Shown piece after piece: positions 43,644 to 51,943 of a stretch of DNA of 64,000 bases. The DNA is from Massilia endophytica (lineage in GTDB: Bacteria; Pseudomonadota; Gammaproteobacteria; Burkholderiales; Burkholderiaceae_D): positions 992,001-1,056,000 of the forward strand of contig NZ_CP088952.1 in NCBI RefSeq assembly GCF_021165955.1, written 5' to 3'. The notes under the pieces were generated by a model. The model made no database searches and was not told the origin of the DNA. It saw only the letters and a program-made list of their open reading frames with translations. The stretch's first letter is position 1, and the number at the start of each line of letters is the position of its first letter. Both the position numbers and the translations under genes were made by a program.

Positions 43644-43688
43644 AAATGTTGTTGAGCAACATTTTACGCGATTTCGCGCCAAATGTTG
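43644..43688 (-). promoter_or_regulatory. Mutually exclusive hairpins in the ybgC-tol leader
   Basis: AAATGTTG occurs at 43644-43651 and 43681-43688, with the complement CAACATTT at 43657-43664 between them. The middle copy can pair with either outer copy, so two hairpins compete. The longer one also has an inner CGCG-ATTT-CGCG stem. The proximal hairpin ends 14 bases before the ybgC ATG. Confidence 0.45.
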
Positions 43689-43714
43689 CCATTTCTTTGG
43701 TACTTATCAAGATA

Positions 43715-43737
43715 GCCGATCAGTTAATCTGATCGGC
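43715..43737. terminator. 9-bp stem hairpin between ybgC and the SDR gene
   Basis: GCCGATCAG (43715-43723), loop TTAAT, CTGATCGGC (43729-43737). It lies downstream of the SDR gene stop (43780, minus strand) and upstream of ybgC. There is no T-run, so it could be a weak terminator or an operator. Confidence 0.45.
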
Positions 43738-43779
43738 GGGCAAACACCAACCTTTGTAACATTCGCTTACGAGTTTCAT

Positions 43780-44532
43780 TCAGGCACCGCCGCGCTTGAT
43801 GGCGAAGGGCGAGAAGCCCTGGCAGGTGGGCATGAGCTCGATCAGGTTGACATTGATATGGGGCGGCAGGGTGGCGATCCAGTAGGCCGTGTTCGCGATG
43901 TCCTCGGCCGTGAGCGGGGTGGTGCCCTCGTAGACCTTGGCCGCGGCCGCGTCGTCGCCCTTGAAGCGCACATTGGAGAACTCCGTGCCCCCGCACAGGC
44001 CGGGCGCCAGGTTGGTGGCGCGCACGCCGGTGCCCACCAGGTCGGCGCGCAGGTTGAGGGTGAACTGCTCGACAAAGGCCTTGGTGGCGCCGTAAACATT
44101 GCCGCCGGGGTAGGGGTAGTGGCCCGCCACGGAGCCCAGGTTGATGATGGTGCCGCGGCCGCGCGCCACCATGCCGGGCAGGAGGGCGCGCGTCATGGTC
44201 ACCAGGCCGGTGCAGTTGGTGGCAATCATGGTCTCCCAGTCCTCCAGGGAGGCTTCGTGGGCGCCTTTCAGGCCCAGGGCCAGGCCGGCGTTGTTGATGA
44301 GGACGTCCACTTCCGCCCAGCCGGCGGGCAGGGCGGCGACGGCGGCATGGATGGCCGCCTTGTCCGACACATCCAGCGGCACGGCGCGCGCGTTCGGACC
44401 CAGTTCGGCGGCCAGGGTCTGCAGGCGGTCCTCGCGGCGGCCCGCGATCAGGACCTTGTGGCCCCCGGCGGCAAACACGCGGGCCATCGCCGCGCCGAAA
44501 CCGGCGGTGGCGCCGGTGATGAATACGATCAT
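43780..44532 (-). CDS. Short-chain dehydrogenase/reductase, YdfG-like
   Basis: This 250-residue NAD(P)-dependent oxidoreductase has the Rossmann motif TGATAGFGAAMA (residues 6-17), the NNAG motif in VLINNAGLALG, the catalytic Ser in NLGSVAGHYPYPGG, and YxxxK in NVYGATKAF. The GRRxDRL pair after the second strand suggests NADP preference. The sequence resembles E. coli YdfG, an NADP-dependent 3-hydroxy acid/serine dehydrogenase, so that substrate class is the best guess. The start at 44532 is the ATG that gives a clean N-terminus. It is divergent from glyA. Confidence 0.9.
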   Translation of the reverse strand: MIVFITGATAGFGAAMARVFAAGGHKVLIAGRREDRLQTLAAELGPNARAVPLDVSDKAAIHAAVAALPAGWAEVDVLINNAGLALGLKGAHEASLEDWETMIATNCTGLVTMTRALLPGMVARGRGTIINLGSVAGHYPYPGGNVYGATKAFVEQFTLNLRADLVGTGVRATNLAPGLCGGTEFSNVRFKGDDAAAAKVYEGTTPLTAEDIANTAYWIATLPPHINVNLIELMPTCQGFSPFAIKRGGA

Positions 44533-44643
44533 GTCGGGTCCTTCATTGCTAAAGTGAACTGGTCCGATTGTAGCCGAAGCGCCTGGCCGCCGTGCTGGCG
44601 GCGCCTGACAATATTTCCATTGGGAAACCTTGCCGGGGCTTCC

Positions 44644-44672
44644 TTGCTCTGCGATGTGACTTAACTTACAAT
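44644..44672 (+). promoter_or_regulatory. Sigma-70 promoter of glyA
   Basis: TTGCTC (44644-44649), a 17-bp spacer and TACAAT (44667-44672). The predicted transcript starts near 44679, ten bases before the first stem of the ZTP riboswitch. Confidence 0.75.
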
Positions 44673-44688
44673 CTGGGCTCCATTTATG

Positions 44689-44810
44689 TCTCACGTAACT
44701 GGCGAAAAGCGGCTGGTCCGCGAAAGGTGGGCTTCCACCGGGGAACGTGAGATGTCAGATAAGCCGTTCGCCTGGGCAGCCACCGATGGAATTTGCGCGA
44801 AGAGGCTGCC
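44689..44810 (+). ncRNA. ZTP (pfl-type) riboswitch upstream of glyA
   Basis: The leader has the pfl motif layout. TCTCACGT (44689-44696) pairs with ACGTGAGA (44745-44752) to form P1. ACTGGCG follows the first arm, then a GCGG/CCGC hairpin, a GGTGG-GCTT-CCACC hairpin (44726-44739) and CGGGGAACG closing the first subdomain. The conserved second half is CCGTTCGCCTGGGCA near 44764-44778. The aptamer probably ends near 44785. GGCAGCC (44775-44781) is also complementary to GGCTGCC (44804-44810), an alternative stem that would break the second subdomain, so it looks like the expression platform. ZTP (ZMP) signals shortage of 10-formyl-tetrahydrofolate, and GlyA makes one-carbon folate, which fits. 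No FMN, glycine or SAM element fits. Confidence 0.85.
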
Positions 44811-44872
44811 TTTGCCGCTCCCGGCGTCCCTCATTCGATCCAATCTGCCAGTCTTACTCATCGGAGTTATTC

Positions 44873-46120
44873 ATGTTCGCTAAAGATCACACCCTCGCCA
44901 GCATCGACCCGGAACTGTTCGGCGCCATCCAGAACGAGAACAAGCGCCAGCACGACCATATCGAGCTGATTGCGTCGGAGAACTACACCTCGCCAGCCGT
45001 GATGGAAGCCCAGGGCTCCCAGCTCACCAACAAGTACGCCGAAGGCTATCCCGGCAAGCGCTACTACGGCGGCTGCGAATACGTGGACGTGGTGGAACAG
45101 CTGGCCATCGACCGCGTCAAGCAGCTCTTCGGCGCGGAAGCGGCGAACGTGCAGCCGAACTCCGGCTCCCAGGCCAACCAGGGCGTGTTCTTCGCCGTGC
45201 TGAAGCCTGGCGACACCATCATGGGCATGTCCCTGGCCGAAGGCGGCCACCTGACCCACGGCATGGCGCTGAACATGTCCGGCAAGTGGTTCAATGTGGT
45301 GTCCTACGGCCTGACCGCCGAAGAGGACATCGACTACGAGGCCATGGAAAAGCTGGCCCACGAGCGCAAGCCCAAGCTGATCATCGCCGGCGCCTCGGCC
45401 TTCTCCAGGAAGATCGACTTCGAGCGCTTCGCCAAAGTGGCCAAGGCCGTGGGCGCCTACTTCATGGTGGACATGGCCCACTACGCCGGCCTGATCGCCG
45501 CCGGCCTGTACCCCAACCCGGTGCCGCACGCCGACTTCGTGACCTCGACCACCCACAAGTCCCTGCGCGGCCCGCGCGGCGGCATCATCCTGATGAAGGC
45601 CGAGCACGAGAAGATCATCAACTCCGCCATCTTCCCCGGCATCCAGGGCGGCCCCCTGATGCACGTGATCGCGGGCAAGGCCGTGGCCTTCAAGGAAGCC
45701 CTGAGCCCCGAGTTCAAGGCCTACCAGCAGCAGGTGGTGAAGAACGCCGACGTGCTGGCCAGGACCCTGATCAAGCGCGGCCTGCGCATCGTGTCCGGCG
45801 GCACCGAGTCGCACGTGTTCCTGGTGGACCTGCGCGCCAAGAACCTGACCGGCAAGGAAGCGGAAGCCATCCTGGGTTCGGCCCACATCACCTGCAACAA
45901 GAACGGCATCCCGAACGATCCGCAGAAGCCTTTCGTGACCTCGGGCATCCGCCTGGGCAGCCCGGCCATGACCACGCGCGGTTTCGGCGAGGCCGAAGCC
46001 GAGCAAGTGGGCAACCTGATCGCCGACGTGCTGGACAACCCGCACGACGCCGCCACCATCGAGCGCGTGAAGGCGGCCGTGAAGGTGCTGGCCGATAAGT
46101 TCCCGGTCTACGCTGCCTGA
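44873..46120 (+). CDS. glyA: Serine hydroxymethyltransferase
   Basis: GlyA converts serine and tetrahydrofolate to glycine and methylene-tetrahydrofolate, the main source of one-carbon units for purines and thymidylate. This 415-residue PLP enzyme has the PLP-binding Lys229 in STTHKSLRGPRGG, the same number as in E. coli, and conserved YAEGYPGKRYYGGCEYVD and SGSQANQ segments near the N-terminus. The start is the ATG at 44873, preceded by CGGAGTT. Expression is probably controlled by the ZTP riboswitch. The nrdR gene follows after 3 bp. Confidence 0.98.
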   Translation: MFAKDHTLASIDPELFGAIQNENKRQHDHIELIASENYTSPAVMEAQGSQLTNKYAEGYPGKRYYGGCEYVDVVEQLAIDRVKQLFGAEAANVQPNSGSQANQGVFFAVLKPGDTIMGMSLAEGGHLTHGMALNMSGKWFNVVSYGLTAEEDIDYEAMEKLAHERKPKLIIAGASAFSRKIDFERFAKVAKAVGAYFMVDMAHYAGLIAAGLYPNPVPHADFVTSTTHKSLRGPRGGIILMKAEHEKIINSAIFPGIQGGPLMHVIAGKAVAFKEALSPEFKAYQQQVVKNADVLARTLIKRGLRIVSGGTESHVFLVDLRAKNLTGKEAEAILGSAHITCNKNGIPNDPQKPFVTSGIRLGSPAMTTRGFGEAEAEQVGNLIADVLDNPHDAATIERVKAAVKVLADKFPVYAA

Positions 46121-46123
46121 TTC

Positions 46124-46594
46124 ATGAAGTGTCCGTTCTGCCAGCATGACGAGATTCACGTCCTCGACACCCGCGTGTCGGAGGAAGGGGACGCGATCCG
46201 CCGCCGCCGGCGCTGTGGCAAATGCGACAAGCGCTTCACCACGTATGAGCGCATCGAGCTCTCGATGCCGTATGTGGTGAAGAAGAACGGAAGCCGCACC
46301 GAGTATTCCCCCGCCAAGCTGCGCGACAGCCTGATGCTGGCGCTGCGCAAGCGGCCCGTGGCGGCTGCCTCCGTCGATTTGGCGGTGCAGTCGATCGAGG
46401 AGAAGCTGCTCACCAGCGGCAAGCGCGAGGTCGATTCCGGCCATATCGGCGAGCTGGTGATGCAGGAGCTGAAGCGCCTGGACAAGGTAGCCTATATCCG
46501 CTTTGCCTCCGTCTACAAGAACTTCGAGGACCTGGCCGAATTCCAGGATGCCATCGAGGAGGCGGGGCGCGGCAGCAAGCCGCGCGCCGAGTAA
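46124..46594 (+). CDS. nrdR: Transcriptional repressor NrdR
   Basis: NrdR is a zinc-ribbon and ATP-cone protein that represses ribonucleotide reductase genes when dATP is high. This 156-residue protein has the zinc ligands C3, C6, C31 and C34 (MKCPFC and CGKC) followed by an ATP-cone (RTEYSPAKLRDSLMLALRKRPVAA). It begins 3 bp after glyA, and the glyA-nrdR order is common in betaproteobacteria. The pairing of one-carbon and nucleotide control is consistent with the ZTP switch upstream. Confidence 0.97.
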   Translation: MKCPFCQHDEIHVLDTRVSEEGDAIRRRRRCGKCDKRFTTYERIELSMPYVVKKNGSRTEYSPAKLRDSLMLALRKRPVAAASVDLAVQSIEEKLLTSGKREVDSGHIGELVMQELKRLDKVAYIRFASVYKNFEDLAEFQDAIEEAGRGSKPRAE

Positions 46595-46693
46595 GCCGCC
46601 CCGCGTGCGCGCCCGCGCACGTTTGATTTATCTCAACCGTTCAAAAGGCCCCAAGGCTAACGTTCCAGGATAGAGCGTTCGTCCGGAGGGTCT

Positions 46694-47233
46694 ATGCTGC
46701 GCGCATCGCAAGCGGGCTTTACATTGCTGGAAGTGCTGATCGCCGTGCTGGTGCTGGCGCTGGGCATGGTGGGCGGCCTGGCCATGCAGCTGCATGCGCT
46801 GCGGGCGCGCCATGAATCGGCCCTGCTGTCGAACGCCACGCAGCTGGCGGCGGGCGCGCTGGAACGGCTGCGCGCCAATCCCGGCCAGCAGGCCTCCTAT
46901 CTCACGCTGGATTTCGACGCCGCCAGCGAACCATCTCCTGCATCCTCTGCCGCCTGTTTCGCGCGCGCCTGTTCCGCCGCCGAACTGGCAGCCATGGACA
47001 TCGCCGACATCAAGCGCCTGGCTGCCAGCATGCTCCCGCTGGCGCGCATCCGCCTGTGCCGCGACCGCATGGGCTGGCAGGGAGGCCGCTGGCGCTGGCC
47101 CTGCAGCGGCGAGAGCGATGCGCCCATCGTCGTGAAAGTGGGCTGGCGCATGCGCCAGCCTGCCGGAGCGGCAGCCGGCGGCGCCGGGCGCGAACATCCC
47201 GTGCTGGCCATGCCGCTGGGGAGCCTGCCATGA
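46694..47233 (+). CDS. pilV: Type IV pilus minor pilin PilV
   Basis: PilV is a minor pilin of the tip complex that primes type IV pilus assembly. This 179-residue protein has the prepilin motif AG-FTLLEVLIAVLVLALGM with Glu5 of the mature chain, cleaved after Gly8 by PilD. A hydrophobic helix follows and then a globular domain with Cys residues that may form disulfides. The start is the ATG at 46694 with GGAGG about 6 bases upstream. It is the first of six pilus genes in the same direction; its stop overlaps the pilW start as ATGA. Confidence 0.9.
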   Translation: MLRASQAGFTLLEVLIAVLVLALGMVGGLAMQLHALRARHESALLSNATQLAAGALERLRANPGQQASYLTLDFDAASEPSPASSAACFARACSAAELAAMDIADIKRLAASMLPLARIRLCRDRMGWQGGRWRWPCSGESDAPIVVKVGWRMRQPAGAAAGGAGREHPVLAMPLGSLP

Positions 47234-48288
47234 AGCCGCTGCGCACTCCGCCCGCAGGGCAGGGACTGAGCGCCGCGCCCTATGGTGGCCCGGCGAAGGG
47301 CGATGCGCCGGATCGGCAGCCGCCGCCACCACGTTTGCGCCAGCCCGCGCGGATGGGCCCGGCCCGGCTGCTTGCGCCGCGGCGCGAGGGCGGCTTCGGC
47401 ATGACCGAGATTCTGGTTGCGCTGGCCGTCGGGCTGCTGGTCACGCTCACGGCCAGCGCGATGCTGGTGAGTGCGGGCGGCAATTTCACGCAGCATGCGG
47501 CGCACGCCCAGTTGAACGACAACGGCCGCTTCGCGCTGGAGCTGGTTGGGCAGGCGCTGAGGCAGGGCAGCTTCGTCAATCTCGAAACGGACGCATGGCC
47601 GGGCGGGAATGGCGAGGCGGCCGTCGCGGGACTGGATGCAGCCAGCCTCGGCCACAGCAGCGCGGGGATCGGCAATCCGCTGGCGGGCGCCGTCAACGGC
47701 AGCGACGTGCTGGCGCTGCGCTATGCGGGCTCCGGAGAAGGCGGCGGCGACGGCTCGGTCCTCAACTGCGCGGGATTCGCGGTGCCGCGGGGCGCGGCCT
47801 GGAGCATCTTTTACGTCGCCCGGAGCGACGACGGCGAAGCGGAGCTGCGCTGCAAGTACCTCAGCGACAGCAGCTGGAGCTCGGACGCCATCGTGCGCGG
47901 CGTGGACAGCTTCCAGGTGCTCTATGGCCTGGATACGGACACGCCGCCCGACGGCGTTCCCAACCGCTACCTGAACGCGCGGGGCATCGAAGCGCTGGAC
48001 GCGGACCTGGTGCTGGAAGGCGCGACCGCCGCCGCCCGGGAAGCGGACCTGCGCCGCCGGACGCACTGGAAGCGCGTCGCCAGCCTGCGCCTGGCCCTGC
48101 TGCTGCACGGCGGGGCGGAAGCGCGGCGGGACACGGAACCCGTCGTCTACCGCCTGTTCGGTCCGGCGTATGCCGCGGCGGGGGACGCGGGCGCCGTCAT
48201 CGACGAAGCGCGGCTGCCTGCGGACCTGCGCCAGCGCACGCGGCGCCTTTTCGAAGCCAGCTACGCGGTACGCAATGCGCAGAGGTGA
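47230..48288 (+). CDS. pilW: Type IV pilus minor pilin PilW
   Basis: PilW is a large minor pilin of the tip complex. This protein has the prepilin motif GG-FGMTEILVALAVGLLVTLT with Glu5, followed by a globular domain with NDNGRFALELVGQALRQGSF, which matches the family. The ATG at 47230 overlaps the pilV stop and would give 352 residues with an unusually long, Pro/Arg-rich leader of 55 residues. The ATG at 47353 would give a normal leader of 14 residues. The sequence does not settle which is used. Family assignment is firm. Confidence 0.88.
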   Translation: MKPLRTPPAGQGLSAAPYGGPAKGDAPDRQPPPPRLRQPARMGPARLLAPRREGGFGMTEILVALAVGLLVTLTASAMLVSAGGNFTQHAAHAQLNDNGRFALELVGQALRQGSFVNLETDAWPGGNGEAAVAGLDAASLGHSSAGIGNPLAGAVNGSDVLALRYAGSGEGGGDGSVLNCAGFAVPRGAAWSIFYVARSDDGEAELRCKYLSDSSWSSDAIVRGVDSFQVLYGLDTDTPPDGVPNRYLNARGIEALDADLVLEGATAAAREADLRRRTHWKRVASLRLALLLHGGAEARRDTEPVVYRLFGPAYAAAGDAGAVIDEARLPADLRQRTRRLFEASYAVRNAQR

Positions 48289-48291
48289 GCC

Positions 48292-48861
48292 ATGCGCACC
48301 CGGCAGGACGGCATCACGCTGCTGCTGACGATCCTGCTCCTGCTGGGCGTGCTGATCCTGGGCGCCTCGGCGGCGAAGCTGGCGCTGAGCGGCGAGAAGG
48401 CCGCGCGGGCGGAGCGCGACCGCCACATTGCCTTCCAGGCGGCGGAGGATGCCCTGATGGACGCGGAACGCGATATCGACGGCAAGGCGGGCCCCGGGCG
48501 CCAGGCCATGTTCGATAGCGGGCGCGCGGAGAGCTTTGTGCCCGGCTGCGGCAGGGGCGATGCGGCGGGCCTGTGCGCGGCGGGGGAGGGCGCGCCGCCT
48601 GCCTGGCAGGCGGTGGATATCGCGGATGGGCCCAGCGCCAGCCATGGCCAGTTCACCGGCGCGGACATGCAGACAGGGCAGGGCCCCTTGCCCTGGCGGC
48701 GTCCGCGCTACATCGTCGAACGCCTGCCGTACAAGGCGCCGGGAGCGCCGGCGGACGCTGCCCCGGCTTACTACTACCGGGTAACAGTGCTGGGTTTCGG
48801 GGCGCGCGAAGGCACGGAAGTCGTGTTGCAGAGTTCTTACCGCCGAACCGTGGACGAGTGA
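48292..48861 (+). CDS. pilX: Type IV pilus assembly protein PilX
   Basis: PilX is a minor pilin that helps build the tip complex. This 189-residue protein has a short leader ending before GITLLLTILLLLGVLILG, the N-terminal helix, and the LSGEKAARAERDRHIAFQAAEDALMDAERDI region typical of PilX. There is no Glu at mature position 5 (ITLLL), as in other PilX proteins, so it is probably inserted at a defined place in the tip. It starts 3 bp after pilW. Confidence 0.85.
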   Translation: MRTRQDGITLLLTILLLLGVLILGASAAKLALSGEKAARAERDRHIAFQAAEDALMDAERDIDGKAGPGRQAMFDSGRAESFVPGCGRGDAAGLCAAGEGAPPAWQAVDIADGPSASHGQFTGADMQTGQGPLPWRRPRYIVERLPYKAPGAPADAAPAYYYRVTVLGFGAREGTEVVLQSSYRRTVDE

Positions 48862-48865
48862 GGCC

Positions 48866-50926
48866 ATGATGTGGATGCGAAGGGCACAATGGCTGGCAGC
48901 ACTGGCGACGGCCGCCTGGCCGCTGGCAGGCGCAGGGGCGGGCCTCGCCGTGGATGCGGGCCAGGCAGCGCTGGGCTGCGGCTTGCGCGGCGCCGTGCTG
49001 CGCGGTCCCGGCCTGGCATTGGCCGCGCCCGCCCTGGCGGCGCAGCCGGGACAGCCCGTGCAGGCAGGCGAGCTGCTGCGCACCGAGTACCGCGCCGACG
49101 ACTGGACAGGCAGGCTGCTGCGCTCCGCCGTATGGAGCAGCGGCGCGTCTGGCTTGAGCCTGCAGCCCGAGCGCTGGGATGCCGCGGCGCAGCTGGAGGC
49201 AATGCCCGCCGCCGCGCGCCGCATCTACACCGCGAGCGCAGGGCAGACTGTGCCTTTCGAATGGGCGGCCCTGTCGGCCGAGCAGCGCAGCGCGCTTGGC
49301 CGCAGCCCGGCGCTCCCTGGCGCGCAGGATGGCCTGGGGCCTGAACGCCTCGCCTATCTGCGCGGGGAGCGTAGCCGCGAAGGCAATCCCTTTCGCCGCC
49401 GCGGCAGCCTGCTCGGCGCATCTGTCCACAGCGCACCGCTTTATGTCGGCGCCGCTGCCGTTCGCCCCGATGTGGACGGCTATGCCGCCTTCCGCGAGCA
49501 GACACTGCTCCGCCCGCCAGCCGTCTACCTCGGCGCCAACGACGGCATGCTGCACGCTTTCGATTTCACCAGCGGCCGGGAACTGTTTGCCTACATACCC
49601 GATGCGCTCTTCGGCGAACTGAATCTGCTTGCTTCGCCCGCATTCCAGCCGCGCGCCTATATCGACGGTCCGCTGTTCGCAGGCGATGCACGCATCGGCG
49701 GAAGCTGGCGCAGCGTGCTGCTGGGCGCCCTGGGCGGCGGCGGACCCGGCCTGTTCGCGCTGGACATCAGCGACCCGCTGAAGTTCGGCCCTGCCCAAGG
49801 CGCGCTGTGGGAGTTCACACAGAAGGACGATGCCGCGATGGGCATGTTGACCACGCCTGCGCAGATCGCGCGCCTGCGCGAGGCAGCTCCCCGCAGCGGC
49901 GCGCGCTACCGCTATTTCGCCGTGGCGGGGAACGGCTGGAACGGCGCAGGTTCGGGCGCGCTCTTCCTGCTGGCACTCGACAAACCGGCGGGCGAAGCCT
50001 GGCAGCTCAACCGGAACTACTACCGGCTTGACCTGCCCGACGAAGGCCCGAACGGGCTTGGCGCACCGGCGCTGGTGGGCGATGCCGACCGCCTGCTCTA
50101 TGCTTATGCGGGCGACCTGCGCGGCAGAGTATGGCGCTTCAGCTTCCAGGGCCATGCGCCGTGGCGCGGCAGCGGGGTGCTGCTGTTCAGGGCCCACGAT
50201 GCACAAGGCAGGAGCCAGCCCATTACCCAGCAGCCCCGCGTGGCCTATGCGCCCGGTGGCGGCTACCTGATTCTCTTCGGTACGGGCCAGCTGTTGAGCC
50301 GCGCCGACCGTGTGCAGCTGGCGGGCCAGAGCTACTATGCCGTGTTCGACGACCCCGATGGCGATGCAGCGCCATCGACGCTGACCCGCGGCGATCTTCT
50401 GCCGCGCCATGCCGGAGAAAGCGCGGGCGTGCCGGACTTCGATATCACGGGACGCAGCGGCAGCATCGGCCGGGGCGGCGCCCGGGGCTGGTACCTGGAC
50501 TTCGCGCAGAGCGGCGAGCGCAGCCTGACAGCGGCCACACTGCGGGATGGAAAACTGCTGTTCACGACGGTGATACCCGGTCCCGGTCCCTGCGACGGCA
50601 GCGCCAGCCGCAGCTACCAGCTCGATGTACTGGCAGGGCTGGCGAGCGACGCCGACGGCACAGTACGCAGCGGCGAACGTACGGGCCGCGAACTGCCGGA
50701 CTTCATCGATACGCCGCCCCTGCTGCTGCCGCCGGAGCGCAGCGTGCGCCGCGAGCCCACTGGCCGCATGGCCGTTCACAAGAGCACACGCGTGGTGCAG
50801 TTCGGCGCGGAGACTACCGAGCCCAGCGAGTCCACGCTGCGCGCCATCCTGCCAGCCGGGAGGCTCAGCTGGCGCGAGGTGGCGAACTGGCGCGAACTGC
50901 ACCGGGCGGCGGGGAGGCCGCCATGA
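48866..50926 (+). CDS. pilY1: Short PilY1-type pilus tip adhesin
   Basis: PilY1 is the tip-associated protein of type IV pili that controls retraction and adhesion. This version has only 686 residues, against over 1000 in Pseudomonas. The N-terminal 120 residues have a signal peptide and no von Willebrand A domain. The C-terminal beta-propeller is recognisable from LGASVHSAPLYVGA, VYLGANDGMLHAFD, and ALGGGGPGLFALDISDP. The strand LLYAYAGDLRGRVWRF matches the end of the calcium-binding loop, but the preceding Asp/Asn-Gly-Asp run typical of that loop is missing. It starts 4 bp after pilX. Confidence 0.85.
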   Translation: MMWMRRAQWLAALATAAWPLAGAGAGLAVDAGQAALGCGLRGAVLRGPGLALAAPALAAQPGQPVQAGELLRTEYRADDWTGRLLRSAVWSSGASGLSLQPERWDAAAQLEAMPAAARRIYTASAGQTVPFEWAALSAEQRSALGRSPALPGAQDGLGPERLAYLRGERSREGNPFRRRGSLLGASVHSAPLYVGAAAVRPDVDGYAAFREQTLLRPPAVYLGANDGMLHAFDFTSGRELFAYIPDALFGELNLLASPAFQPRAYIDGPLFAGDARIGGSWRSVLLGALGGGGPGLFALDISDPLKFGPAQGALWEFTQKDDAAMGMLTTPAQIARLREAAPRSGARYRYFAVAGNGWNGAGSGALFLLALDKPAGEAWQLNRNYYRLDLPDEGPNGLGAPALVGDADRLLYAYAGDLRGRVWRFSFQGHAPWRGSGVLLFRAHDAQGRSQPITQQPRVAYAPGGGYLILFGTGQLLSRADRVQLAGQSYYAVFDDPDGDAAPSTLTRGDLLPRHAGESAGVPDFDITGRSGSIGRGGARGWYLDFAQSGERSLTAATLRDGKLLFTTVIPGPGPCDGSASRSYQLDVLAGLASDADGTVRSGERTGRELPDFIDTPPLLLPPERSVRREPTGRMAVHKSTRVVQFGAETTEPSESTLRAILPAGRLSWREVANWRELHRAAGRPP

Positions 50927-51372
50927 GGCGGGCGCATGGCGCCAGCGCCCTCGAACTGATGACGGTGCTGGTCATTACGGGCGTGCTGAGCGCAGTGGCG
51001 CTGCCGAGCTACCAGGAGCAGGTGCTGCGGGCGCGGCGCAGCGAAGCCCAGGCCATGCTGCTGGCATTGATGCAGCAGCAGGAGCGCTACGCTTCCCAGC
51101 ACAACCGCTACATCGCCTTTTCGGCCGACAGCAGCGATGCCGACGCGCGCCAGTTCCGCTGGCATTCCGGTCCTGTCGCGCGGCGCAGCGCCTACGAGAT
51201 CGAAGGCCGCGCCTGCGCGGGCGAGGACATTGCCGATTGCATCGAGCTGGTCGCAACGCCCGGCACCGCGCGTGTCGATCCAGCCTTCCGGGATCCTCTA
51301 TGCGGAAAGTTGATTCTAACGAGCAACGGCGAACAGAAAGTCAGCGGGCAGGGCGAGCGCTGCTGGCGCTGA
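50923..51372 (+). CDS. pilE: Type IV minor pilin PilE
   Basis: This 149-residue minor pilin has a leader ending in HG, then ASALELMTVLVITGVLSAVALPSYQEQVLRA with Glu5 of the mature chain. The next residues (SEAQAMLLALMQQQERYASQHNRYIAF) match PilE-type pilins. Cys residues near the end (ACAGEDIADC and LCGK) suggest a disulfide loop. Its ATG overlaps the pilY1 stop as ATGA. The last 73 bp overlap the next gene. Confidence 0.88.
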   Translation: MRRAHGASALELMTVLVITGVLSAVALPSYQEQVLRARRSEAQAMLLALMQQQERYASQHNRYIAFSADSSDADARQFRWHSGPVARRSAYEIEGRACAGEDIADCIELVATPGTARVDPAFRDPLCGKLILTSNGEQKVSGQGERCWR

Positions 51373-51929
51373 GGCGCGCCAGTCCCGTGCTGGCAGGCTT
51401 CACACTGATCGAGCTGCTGGCCGTCATGGCGATTGCCTCCCTGCTGCTGGGCTTCAGCGCGCCCAGCCTGCAGCTGGCGATCGAAGGCTACCGCCTGCGC
51501 AGCGCGGCGGCCGACCTGCTGGGCGCGCTGAACCTGGCCCGCAGCCAGGCCATTGCCGGTGGCGCCATCGTCCTGCTCACGCCTGCCGATCCGTCGGGCC
51601 TGGACTGGCGCCAGGGCTGGCAGGTGTTCGTCGACCGCGACGGCGACCGCCGCCCCGGCCGTGGCGATACCCTGCTGATGCGCCACGGCCCCGTCGATGG
51701 CGGCCTGCGCATCTGGTCACGATTCAGCGCCAATACGCCGCCCCTGTATATCGCCTACAATAGTGCCGGGCGAAGCTGCAAGGCGAATACCGGCCTGGGC
51801 GCCCATTTCGGCACCCTGTCGCTGGAGGCCGGAAGGCAGCAGCGCAACATCAAGATCAATATGCTGGGCCGGGCGCGCCTGTGCGACCCGGCCCGCGAAC
51901 CGTCCGGCTGTACGGCAGCCAGCGGCTAG
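51300..51929 (+). CDS. fimT: FimT/GspH-type pseudopilin
   Basis: This 209-residue minor pilin has the prepilin motif AG-FTLIELLAVMAIASLLLGFSAPSLQ with Glu5, preceded by a charged leader. The globular domain (SRSQAIAGGAIVLLTPAD, WRQGWQVFVDRDGD) matches the GspH/FimT family. The start is the ATG at 51300, inside pilE by 73 bp, since no later start gives a full leader. It is the last pilus gene. Two nearly 20-residue stretches with Cys (GRSCKAN, ARLCDPA) are in the C-terminal part. Confidence 0.85.
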   Translation: MRKVDSNEQRRTESQRAGRALLALRRASPVLAGFTLIELLAVMAIASLLLGFSAPSLQLAIEGYRLRSAAADLLGALNLARSQAIAGGAIVLLTPADPSGLDWRQGWQVFVDRDGDRRPGRGDTLLMRHGPVDGGLRIWSRFSANTPPLYIAYNSAGRSCKANTGLGAHFGTLSLEAGRQQRNIKINMLGRARLCDPAREPSGCTAASG

Positions 51930-51943
51930 GATTGGCAAAGGCA

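Noticed and set aside
43629..43710. Longer ybgC starting at 43710 or 43662.
   Set aside because: These extensions cover the leader hairpins and add residues not seen in YbgC proteins, although the 43629 start lacks a Shine-Dalgarno sequence.
44689..44810. 6S RNA or THF riboswitch in the glyA leader.
   Set aside because: The layout (ACTGGCG, CCACCGGGGAACG, CGCCTGGGCA) matches the ZTP motif; 6S RNA lacks this and THF switches are not known in this group.
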